64,000 bases of DNA from Polyangiaceae bacterium (lineage in GTDB: Bacteria > Myxococcota_A > Polyangia > Polyangiales > Polyangiaceae), in assembly GCA_025937785.1 (NCBI GenBank), contig JAICQQ010000009.1, forward strand, positions 1-64,000. The letters are read 5' to 3'. A program made the translations under genes and the position numbers. The notes beneath the pieces are model-generated. The model did not search any database. It was not told the origin of the DNA and was given only the letters and a program-made list of their open reading frames with translations. Below are positions 35,460-42,624 of the stretch, one piece after another. The stretch's first letter is position 1. Every line of letters begins with the position of its first letter.

Positions 35460-36811
35460 TGCCCCCTGCGACGCGCGGCCAAGAGCGCGCACGCCGCCCC
35501 CTTTCGAGACTCCTCGAGTGCGCGCGACTGCTCGCTGCCGCGCTCACGGTCAGCTCCGCAACGGGCGCGCAGATGGGCGTCGACGCGGATCTCGTGCAGC
35601 GCGCGACCGTGGGGCCTCCCGCCGCGACCGCCCCCACGCATGCTTCGGCGGTGAGCCGCACGCGCCGGGCCGCGTTCGAATTTCCCGCGGCCATGCACGT
35701 GTTGTGGCGCGCGCGCGTCACGGGGCCGATAACGCTAGAGCCCGTCGTCGACGACAAGGGTCGTATCGTGCTGCTGCACGAACGCGGGACACTCTCGATG
35801 CTGAGCGACGGCGGGACCACCAGCTGGTCCCTGCGACTCGGCGACGCGACTCCGGGGGTTTCTCCTGCGCTCCTCAGTGACGGCACGGTTGCCATCTACA
35901 ACTTCGACGACCGTCTGTTGCGAATCGATGTTGCCGGCCGCCTGGTAGCCGCCACGCACCTAGGGTTGAAGGGCAAGCCTGCTGCACTGCTGCCTCTGGA
36001 GAGCGGTGGCGCCGCGCTCGCCGTGGGAGACGATCTGGTGCGCGTCGACCATCGCGGCGAGGTCGTCGCGCGTGCAAGCGCCGAGCATACGATCGCCGAA
36101 CTGCTCTCGTCTCGAGGAAGCGTGATCGCCGTGGACAATCAGGGCGAGGTGTATCGCTTCCACGGAACCGGCGTGCTGAGCCCCGAAGGCTCGTTCGGCC
36201 GCGGCGTAGCTGCCGTTGCGCTCGCCGGTAAGTCGCTGTTGGCCGTCTCGGGCGGTCAGCACCTAGTGAGCTTCGATCTCGATACTCAGATGGCGCGCAC
36301 GATCCACTCGGCCGCTGCCAGCAAGACGCTGCAGCCCTGGTTGGCGCTCGGCCCCAAGACCGTTTACGTCGCCGCGAGCGACGGTACGCTGCGAGGGTTG
36401 TCGTACTCCGGTCGCGACCGTCTCCGTCTCGTGCTGGGCGACAGCGACCCCAGCCGTCCCGGGGCGGCGCTCCTGCCAGCCGCCACCACGCCCGCGCTCG
36501 CGGACTCGGGCTCCCGAGTCATGCTGGCGAGCGCGGGCTCCGAGACCATCATCATCGAGGCCGACGGGTCACATCACAGGATCCCCAGCAGCGCTTGCCT
36601 CTCGCCCATGAGCTTGACGCCCATGCCGCGACAGCGAGTGCTCCTCGTGTGCCGCAACGGAGAGGTTTTGGCGCTCGCTGCCGCCCGGTCGTCAGCGACC
36701 GAGCCGGCCACGCCAAGCCAGGCGCCGCCGATGCAGACACCGCCACCCCCGGCCACGTCACCTCAGGCACCCCCAGCGCAAACAGCGCCGATACTTCCAC
36801 CCGCCCCCTAG
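35459..36811 (+). CDS. Exported PQQ-like beta-propeller protein
   Basis: A 450-residue protein whose ATG shares a base with the stop of the zinc-ribbon gene (TGATG). A hydrophobic segment near residues 22-37 may be a signal or anchor. The body (about 80-405) has propeller-type repeats, each about 40 residues: VVDDKGRIVLLHERGTLSML, LLSDGTVAIYNFDDRLLRID, VIAVDNQGEVYRF, LLAVSGGQHLVSFD and YVAASDGTLRGL. A Pro/Ala/Thr tail ends the protein. These are PQQ_2-like blades without clear PQQ ligands, so a binding role is more likely than dehydrogenase activity. Its coupling to the upstream membrane protein suggests a shared complex. Confidence 0.75.
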   Translation: MPPATRGQERARRPLSRLLECARLLAAALTVSSATGAQMGVDADLVQRATVGPPAATAPTHASAVSRTRRAAFEFPAAMHVLWRARVTGPITLEPVVDDKGRIVLLHERGTLSMLSDGGTTSWSLRLGDATPGVSPALLSDGTVAIYNFDDRLLRIDVAGRLVAATHLGLKGKPAALLPLESGGAALAVGDDLVRVDHRGEVVARASAEHTIAELLSSRGSVIAVDNQGEVYRFHGTGVLSPEGSFGRGVAAVALAGKSLLAVSGGQHLVSFDLDTQMARTIHSAAASKTLQPWLALGPKTVYVAASDGTLRGLSYSGRDRLRLVLGDSDPSRPGAALLPAATTPALADSGSRVMLASAGSETIIIEADGSHHRIPSSACLSPMSLTPMPRQRVLLVCRNGEVLALAAARSSATEPATPSQAPPMQTPPPPATSPQAPPAQTAPILPPAP

Positions 36812-36880
36812 CTTCGCGCGGCCGAGCCTCTCCTTCCGCGCGGCGCAGCGGCCCCTCGGGTATCGCCGAGCGACGATGCG

Positions 36881-37978
36881 TTAGTGGTAAAGTAGCGAAA
36901 GCATCCCCACGAGGGCGAGCGAACTGGCGTTCATGCGTGCGCTTTCACCCAAAGCTCCCGTCACCTGCAACAGCCCACCGCCCGACCAATTCTTGGAGAT
37001 CCACCAGCCGTAGCCCACCCACCCGGACGCCCCCAACCCCGAAGCTTCGTCGAGCTTGGGATCGCTCTCTCGATCATGATCGATCACGACTGACGCCAGG
37101 CCCAACGACGCGCCAAAATGGAAGTTCTCTCGAGACTGAGGGAAGTAATCCACGAAGAATCCGAGCAATCCGCACTGGGCGATCACGACCGTCTCATCAC
37201 CCTGATCGTCGGGAGTGTCGTCGAGCTCGTCCTCGTAGCGCAGCGGCGCGTCTTCGCGACGCGCCGAGCTGCTGTACATCTGCAAACCGATCGCGAGCCC
37301 CTCGGTAATGGTCCCGCCGAGGCGCAGCTCGAATCCGACCGCTGGCCCCGATACCGAGAACGACTCCCGCCCCGAGGATTCGTCAAAGCGAAAGCGTGTG
37401 GCCTGATAGCCAATGGGCAGCGAGAGCCGGAAGTAGAAACCATCGTGGTTGTGCCACTCCGGATCATCTTCCGGCGCCGGCGGCAGCGGCGGCGAGTATT
37501 GTCCGGGCGGGGCCGGTGGATACTGACCCGGCGGGGGATATTGTCCCTGTGAATACTGACCCGGCGGGTATTGGCCAGCGGGGTACTGAACCGGTGGGGG
37601 TTGACCCGACGGATACTGACCCGACGGATACTGACCCGACGGATACTGACCCGACGGATACTGACCCGACGGATACTGACCCGACGGATACTGACCCGAC
37701 GGATACTGACCCGGCGGATACTGACCCGGCGGATACTGACCGGGAGGGGGCTGGCCGGCGGGATGCTGGGTAGGAGGGCCGGGCGGCGGCTGGCCGGGGG
37801 AGTACTGACCAGAGGGGGGCGGGCCCGGTGGGTATTGACCCTGTGAGGCGGGTCGGGGGCTCTGGGGGAGCGGTGCGCCGCCCGCCTGATCTGCGGGAAC
37901 CGGCTCCGTCTGCCCGTGTGCACGGACTGGAAGAAACGCGAGCATCGCCACGGTGAGCGCCGCGAACCTGCTGATCAT
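36881..37978 (-). CDS. Exported Pro/Gln/Tyr-repeat, beta-barrel-like protein
   Basis: A 365-residue protein with an N-terminal signal (about 1-22, ending VRAHG). A low-complexity region of [10 protein letters not shown] pentapeptides (about 55-160) is followed by an acidic region and a beta-rich C-terminal domain from about 180 ([44 protein letters not shown]). The layout mirrors the gene at 2381-3340: signal, proline-rich linker, barrel. The GQYPS units are encoded by a 15-base minisatellite (37606-37740) whose copy number could vary. It is convergent with the propeller gene. No enzymatic signature is seen. ATG 37978 gives the signal peptide. Confidence 0.72.
   Translation of the reverse strand: MISRFAALTVAMLAFLPVRAHGQTEPVPADQAGGAPLPQSPRPASQGQYPPGPPPSGQYSPGQPPPGPPTQHPAGQPPPGQYPPGQYPPGQYPSGQYPSGQYPSGQYPSGQYPSGQYPSGQYPSGQPPPVQYPAGQYPPGQYSQGQYPPPGQYPPAPPGQYSPPLPPAPEDDPEWHNHDGFYFRLSLPIGYQATRFRFDESSGRESFSVSGPAVGFELRLGGTITEGLAIGLQMYSSSARREDAPLRYEDELDDTPDDQGDETVVIAQCGLLGFFVDYFPQSRENFHFGASLGLASVVIDHDRESDPKLDEASGLGASGWVGYGWWISKNWSGGGLLQVTGALGESARMNASSLALVGMLSLLYH
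37606..37740. repeat. 15-base coding minisatellite, nine units
   Basis: CCGACGGATACTGAC is repeated seven times without error (37606-37710), then twice as CCGGCGGATACTGAC. On the minus strand it encodes GQYPS with two GQYPP units. Perfect tandem units suggest recent slippage and possible length variation. Confidence 0.95.
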
Positions 37979-38134
37979 TGAGTGCAACGTCCAATAGTCG
38001 CCGCCGCGAGTCAACCCAGCATCCCTCAGCTTGCGAGCCGGGCCGCGCCGTCCTATGTTCGGAAGCATAGTGCTGATACCCTCCGTCGGGTCGGCGCTCC
38101 CCGCGTCTTCACATACATAGGAAAGTCAGCCGCA

Positions 38135-38458
38135 ATGATATCTATCACCAACCTCGCAGCGGAAAAGGTTAAAGAGATCGCAGGATCGGAAGGGCTGGAC
38201 GGGCAAGGGCTCCGTCTGCGTGTCATTGGCGGCGGGTGCGCAGGATTTCAGTATGACCTGTACTTCGAAGACAAGCCCACCGACATGGATGAGCGCTTCG
38301 AATCGAACGGCGTGGATCTGTACGTGGATCCGCTCAGCTTCCAGTACCTCGACGGAACCGAGATCGATTACGTCGAAGGCGCCCATGGCTCCGGCTTCAA
38401 GTTCGGTAACCCGAATGTGACTGGCACCTGCGGCTGCGGTTCGTCGTTCCAAGTCTAA
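38135..38458 (+). CDS. IscA/ErpA-type iron-sulfur cluster assembly protein
   Basis: A 107-residue A-type carrier protein. The invariant cysteines are Cys35 (GGGCAGFQY) and the CGC pair Cys99/Cys101 (TGTCGCGSSF). It starts MISITNLAAEKVKEIA, the typical A-type opening, after AGGAAAG with 10-base spacing. It delivers [2Fe-2S] or [4Fe-4S] clusters to apoproteins. No isc or suf genes adjoin, so it may be ErpA-like rather than operon-bound IscA; the branch cannot be settled from sequence alone. The gene is monocistronic and followed by a repeat-rich noncoding kilobase. Confidence 0.92.
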   Translation: MISITNLAAEKVKEIAGSEGLDGQGLRLRVIGGGCAGFQYDLYFEDKPTDMDERFESNGVDLYVDPLSFQYLDGTEIDYVEGAHGSGFKFGNPNVTGTCGCGSSFQV

Positions 38459-38490
38459 AAGTCGTCGCTACTCCGCCAGGCTACGACCCA

Positions 38491-38760
38491 CTGTGGGTCG
38501 CATGGGCGCTCAGTTCCTCTGGCCTTGGGACCTGCTGTGGGTCGCGTGGGCTGGCTGCCGTGGGCGCTCAGTTCCACTGGCCTCCGAACTGCGGGTCGCG
38601 CGGACCGCCAGTTTTACGGAACTGTCGAACCTGTGGGTCGCGCGCGGCGCCAGTCCACTGACCGACCCTTCGAAGGCACCTGTGGGTCGCGCGCGGCGCC
38701 AGCTCCACTGACCTGCGAAACCAACTGTGGATCGCGTGGCCGCTCGGGGCCAAAACCCGG
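38491..38760. repeat. Degenerate interspersed repeat array
   Basis: At least six copies of a roughly 30-base unit begin near 38491, 38535, 38589, 38631, 38680 and 38725. The core reads CTGTGGGTCGCG, then a GC-rich middle, and ends in CAGTTCCACTG or close variants. Copies are separated by 9-20 unique bases. Two weaker copies lie near 38793 and 38880. The unit ends can pair imperfectly (CTGTGG with CCACTG). There are no coding features. Confidence 0.75.
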
Positions 38761-39321
38761 GCGAAAACTCCCAGCCAAAAACCACCGTGGTACTGTGGTC
38801 ACTCGGGCCCGATTTCGACTGACCCTGCGAATCCCGATATTCGACGATTGCCGCCTGGCGACACGGCCGCGCGGCCAACGGGTGCGCCCAGTTCCACTGG
38901 AATCTAGCGTGACCGCTGTCTCCAGCAGAGCCTCGCTGGCCCGTCCCCGCCTTACTACAGAGAGGCAGGTTCCGCGGCCTGATTGCCCCGCGGCGGCCAG
39001 GTGTGCACCACATCCCCAGCTTCGAAACCAATAGGGCAAACGCGACCGGCTTGTTGAGCCTGCGGCTGGGCGACGCGAAGGGTGCCCGTGGTTGTGGCCT
39101 GGGAAATGCAACGGGAACCGAGGAACGCCACAGGAACGCAAGAAACAGGGAACGGAAAGGCGGAATGCGGAAGGGGACGCGAAGGTGAATGCCCGCAATG
39201 CAAAGGGGGATGCCAGGAAGATGCAGCAGGGGCGCAGCAGCAAGCGCCCTGTAGGCGGACTGCAGGCGGAGAGAAATTTGCGATACCGGTCCCGCGAGGG
39301 AAAGAAACCCCAAGACGTTAC
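38761..39321. other. Noncoding stretch, partly purine-rich
   Basis: No gene is supported. From about 39080 to 39310 the plus strand is strikingly purine-rich, with repeated GGAACG/GGAATG-like words (for example AACGGGAACCGAGGAACG). It precedes the rpoH control region and could be part of a long leader or a noncoding RNA, but no family was recognised. Confidence 0.45.
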
Positions 39322-39444
39322 CATTCGTACGAATGAACAGGTTATCGCTGACATCCCCGCCCAATCGTCCGCGCCGGATTGCCGATCGTACGAGATTCTC
39401 TCACCCGAGGAATTCCCGCAACCGTCAAACGTTACGTCACGTAA
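39322..39444. promoter_or_regulatory. Palindromic sites upstream of the RpoH-type sigma gene
   Basis: Three symmetric sites precede the ATG at 39471: CATTCGTACGAATG (39322-39335, perfect 14-base palindrome), a related CGTACG site (39384-39394) and TTACGTCACGTAA (39432-39444, 6+1+6). Such palindromes are typical of dimeric repressor or activator binding. No CIRCE element was found. Which protein binds is unknown. Confidence 0.5.
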
Positions 39445-39470
39445 TATTGCCGCAACTGGAGCAAGTTCAC

Positions 39471-40352
39471 ATGGCACGCGAATTCGATAGCGAACTCTCA
39501 CGTTATATCACCATGGTTCACGCCGCCCCCAAGCTCAGTAGAGAGGAGGAGGAGCACCTGCTGGAACGCTGGTATTCCCACGCGGACATACGCGCCCGAG
39601 ACGAGCTGGTGAGCACGCAACTCCGCTACGTCGTCGCCATCGCGCTCAAGTACAAGCGCTACGGGGTTCCGGTGTCTGAACTCGTGGCGGAGGGGAATTT
39701 CGGCGTCGTCCACGCCCTCAAGAAGTTCGAGCCTGCCCGCGGTAACCGCTTCGTCACCTACGCCGCCTATTGGATTCGGGCCTACATCCTGAATTACATC
39801 ATCCGCTCCTGGAGCTTGGTAGGCGTCGGGTCGGGAGCGCTGCGGTCGAAGATGTTCTTCAAGCTTCGCCGGGAGCGGATCCGCGTCACCAACCTGCTGG
39901 GCGAAGGTGAAGCAGCCGACGAAGCCCTCGCAGAACGACTGAGCATCCCCAAAGACAAGCTGGGTGGGATGCTGAGAAGGCTCGAAGCGCGCGACGTTTC
40001 GTTGGATACGCCCCTATTCGACGACTCCGGGGCCACGTTGATCGACGCGCTGGCAAACACGAGCGCCAACCAAGAAGACAAATTGATCGAGAGCCGGCGC
40101 GGAGTGCGCGTGCAGAGCCTGGTGCGCGATGCGGTGAAAGATTTGGACAAGCGCGAGCGCTACATCGTCGAAAATCGCATGATGGCGGACGCCGAAGACG
40201 AGATGAGCCTGGCCGAGATTGGCCGGCGCCTAGGCGTCTCCCGCGAACGAGCGCGTCAACTGGAAGCGCGCGCCAAGCGAAAGCTCGAGGCGCGCATCAC
40301 ACAACTGTCAGCCGAGAGCGGTACCTCCCTGGAGCTCGAGAGCGCAGCTTAA
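39471..40352 (+). CDS. rpoH: RpoH-type (sigma-32 family) sigma factor
   Basis: A 293-residue sigma-70 family protein matching sigma-32: region 2 contains LVAEGNFGVVHALKKFEPARGNRF and RSWSLVGVG, and the RpoH box appears as RSKMFFKLRR, where RpoH has a QRKLFFNLR-type sequence. Region 4 ends with MSLAEIGRRLGVSRERARQLEARA, a typical HTH. Heat-shock sigma factors direct transcription of chaperone genes; in myxobacteria rpoH-like genes also act in development. ATG 39471 is preceded by TGGAGCAAG. The 5' region holds palindromes, hinting at a transcriptional control site. The paralogue type cannot be resolved here. Confidence 0.9.
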   Translation: MAREFDSELSRYITMVHAAPKLSREEEEHLLERWYSHADIRARDELVSTQLRYVVAIALKYKRYGVPVSELVAEGNFGVVHALKKFEPARGNRFVTYAAYWIRAYILNYIIRSWSLVGVGSGALRSKMFFKLRRERIRVTNLLGEGEAADEALAERLSIPKDKLGGMLRRLEARDVSLDTPLFDDSGATLIDALANTSANQEDKLIESRRGVRVQSLVRDAVKDLDKRERYIVENRMMADAEDEMSLAEIGRRLGVSRERARQLEARAKRKLEARITQLSAESGTSLELESAA

Positions 40353-40402
40353 TTAGGTTCGACTTCCTCCCGCCCTCCAGCGCTTTGGGGTATGCTGCGC
40401 GC

Positions 40403-40807
40403 GTGGAAGCTCCCCGAACGTGTAGCTTCTGCGGCCAAGCCGAGGGCGACAACGTCCAGATCTTCGCTGCAGAGTCCAGTCCGTCAGCGGCGATCTGCGG
40501 AGAGTGCGTGCTCACGTGCGCCAAGGCCGTCGACGTCGAGCGTCGACTCTCGGAACGCCCTCACTCCCAACCGCGAGGCGACGGCGCGCCGGACTCGGAG
40601 CGGCCCTCCGCTCCCAACCAATGGGCCGCGTTTCGAGTGGGGCCGCTGGACCTCGAATGGTCGTCTGAATCAGGCGTGGTCGTCCGCGTGCGGCGCCGCG
40701 ACGATCATACGCGCATTGCAGTCGACTACTTCCCCAAGGATACGGAGCCCACCGTCGACGACGCCGAAACCGTCGCCGAAGATCACTGGGGCACGCTGCA
40801 CGACTAG
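40403..40807 (+). CDS. Small ClpX-type zinc-finger (C4) protein
   Basis: A 134-residue protein beginning with a C4 zinc finger of the ClpX family: CSFCGQAEGDNVQIF, then CGECVLTCAKAV, giving CxxC and CxxC spaced by about 22 residues. The rest has a short hydrophilic linker and a beta-rich domain (about 75-134) of unknown type. ClpX zinc fingers recognise substrates or dimerise; free-standing ones may act as adaptors. GTG 40403 is chosen as start because the motif follows immediately; an in-frame TTG at 40385 exists. It lies between rpoH (51 bases upstream) and the RNase P RNA. Confidence 0.82.
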   Translation: MEAPRTCSFCGQAEGDNVQIFAAESSPSAAICGECVLTCAKAVDVERRLSERPHSQPRGDGAPDSERPSAPNQWAAFRVGPLDLEWSSESGVVVRVRRRDDHTRIAVDYFPKDTEPTVDDAETVAEDHWGTLHD

Positions 40808-40845
40808 ACCTTGCGGCCTCGCGCTCGCTCGCGCTAAGAACGAAG

Positions 40846-41228
40846 TCGCCGCAGCAGGGCAGGTACTCGCTCGTCCCTTCGCGGGTCGAGAGGAAAGTCC
40901 GGGCTCCACAGGGCAGGACGCCGGGTAACGCCCGGTGAGGGAGACCTCGAGGAAAGTGCAACAGAAAGTAAACCGCCCCGTCGATCCGTCGCCGTGGGTA
41001 AGGGTGAAATGGTGGGGTAAGAGCCCACCGCGCTGCTGGTAACAGTGGCGGCTCGGCAAACCCCGTCCGGAGCAAGGCCACGTAGGGAAGCGTTCGAGGG
41101 CTGCCCGCCCGAGCTTCCGGGTAGGCCGCACGAGGTGCTCGGCGACGAGCATCCCAGATGAATGAGCACCACGTCGAAGGCGGCGACGCCTTCAACGCCA
41201 CAGAACCCGGCTTACGACCTGCTGTGAC
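40846..41228 (+). ncRNA. rnpB: RNase P RNA (class A)
   Basis: This is the catalytic RNA of tRNA 5' maturation. The universally conserved CR-I region GAGGAAAGTCCGGGCTCC (40889-40906) and GAAAGTGCAACAGAAAG with TAAACCGCC are present, as is the P4/CR-IV block TAAGGGTGAAATGGTGGGGT, and the 3' end ACAGAACCCGGCTTACGA. The P1 arms can be CAGCAGG (40852-40858) and CCTGCTG (41218-41224). Boundaries are approximate. Transcription ends in the strong hairpin at 41231-41272. No protein gene is credible within it. Confidence 0.97.
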
Positions 41229-41230
41229 CA

Positions 41231-41272
41231 CGCCGGTGCCCCCCTTCGGGGGGGCGCCGGCGCGCGCTTTTT
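41231..41272 (+). terminator. Rho-independent terminator of rnpB
   Basis: CGCCGGTGCCCCCC pairs with GGGGGGCGCCGGCG around a TTCG tetraloop, followed by CTTTTT. This is the strongest hairpin-U-tract signal noticed in the window. Confidence 0.92.
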
Positions 41273-41791
41273 CGTAGGGGCGCAATGGCCTGTTCGGTAA
41301 TCAAAGACGTTCGGCATCACCTCGGGCACGAGCAACTGCGACGGTCCCGCACGACCCGTCCAAGCAGCGGCACGCTACGTGGCGGCGAATCGAAGCGCCT
41401 TGGCAGTGGCGGCCGCCCGCGCCCGCGGCGAATCACTCGACGCCCTGGCCAGCCTCACTGACTGCCGCCGCCCGAGCGGGCTCGAGCCCCTAATGCAGCG
41501 CAACTTCGGACAAGTTTTCCCTGGATGAAGCACGTCCGATCGCGAGGTAGCGCGCGCACTATTGGACGTGATGCGACGCCATTCCGCGGAGCTCGGCTGT
41601 GTTGCCCTCGGTGGATAGCCGGTGCTAGCCCCGAGAGGGCTTCTTCCCGCAGGGTAATTTTCCTTCGACCGGGAGCGAATTCCACGCAGAGCCGCGGCGA
41701 CGAGTTGCCTGGCAGCGCTCGTTCGAGGCGACTAGTCGTAGAGACCGAGCGTTGTGCTCGGCCCGCAAGGATGGTTGGATTCACTCGAACG
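41273..41791. other. Intergenic stretch without a supported gene
   Basis: No domain is evident. A 57-codon frame from ATG 41285 and an Ala-rich frame ending at about 41525 show no recognisable motif. It may hold the promoter of the lipoprotein gene at 41792. Confidence 0.4.
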
Positions 41792-42484
41792 ATGCGTCCA
41801 GAGCTCCCGTACAGCCTGCTCTCTCTTGCGCTGCTCTCTGCGGCGTGCGGTGAGGCGCAGCATGATTTTTTCGAGGACGGACCGACCAGCGGCGGGAACG
41901 GCACCACGACGGACGGCTCGCAATCCGGAGCGGGGGGGAGCGCGCCCACGACGAGCGGAAGCTCAGGGACGGCGCACGCCAATGCGACGGGTTCCGATGT
42001 GACGAGCTCTGACGGAGGCTCGGGCTCTGACGGAGGCTCGGGCTCTGACGGAGGCTCGGGCTCTGGAGGATCGGCCAGCGGCGGCACAGCCGGGGGCTCG
42101 GACTCGGGCGCCACCGGTGGCGCCGACGGCGTAGCTACGGTCGATACCGGCACCAGCTCGAACACCGACGGCAACGCGGTGACCACGTCGAGCGCTGGCG
42201 GTGGAACGTCGACGCTCAACGCCAGCAGTACGACCATGACCACTACGGGGGCCAACAATGACCCCGAATGTCCGGAAACCGAACCGGAGGGGACGGCTCG
42301 CTGCAACGTCCGCATCGGCCTCACTTGTAGCTACGGCGAGGTCACGTGCGTGTGCTCGGGGCTGACCTGGAACTGCGTCGGCGGTGACACCTCGACGGGC
42401 GGCGGCAACGGCAACGGCAACGGCTTCATCGGAGGCAACGGGCCCGGCGCGTTCGGCAGCGGCGGTAACTTCAGCGATGGCTAG
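41792..42484 (+). CDS. Low-complexity lipoprotein with C-terminal Cys module
   Basis: A 230-residue predicted lipoprotein (signal MRPELPYSLLSLALLSAAC; Cys19). A long Ser/Gly/Thr/Asp linker (about 25-155) carries (SDGGSG)-type repeats. A Cys-rich module (about 160-205) reads CPETEP, G.ARCN, CSYGEVTCVCSGLTWNCVGG, and a Gly/Asn tail follows. The same module, in the order CP..P.G..C, CSYG..C.CSG..WNCV, occurs in the lipoprotein 57359-58327. The function is unknown; such proteins are typical of Polyangia and may coat the surface. The antisense frame is also long because of the biased composition and was rejected. An ATG at 41771 is an alternative start. Confidence 0.75.
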   Translation: MRPELPYSLLSLALLSAACGEAQHDFFEDGPTSGGNGTTTDGSQSGAGGSAPTTSGSSGTAHANATGSDVTSSDGGSGSDGGSGSDGGSGSGGSASGGTAGGSDSGATGGADGVATVDTGTSSNTDGNAVTTSSAGGGTSTLNASSTTMTTTGANNDPECPETEPEGTARCNVRIGLTCSYGEVTCVCSGLTWNCVGGDTSTGGGNGNGNGFIGGNGPGAFGSGGNFSDG

Positions 42485-42624
42485 CCGCTAATGAGGTGCC
42501 CGCAGCTTCAGCGCTGCGGGCACTGCCAGGTGTCGGCGTCGATCGCGTCGATCGCCGGGGTACCCCTGAGCGATCCGGTTCGACCAGCGCCGAAGGGCCT
42601 GCTTCGCGCGTTCGCTCGGCGCGT

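Noticed and set aside
38491-38760. CRISPR-like repeat spacing
   Set aside because: Spacers are 9-20 bases and the repeats are degenerate; no cas genes are nearby.
41455-42324. Minus-strand Pro/Ser/Glu-rich frame
   Set aside because: Shadow of the Ser/Gly/Asp linker of the lipoprotein at 41792-42484.
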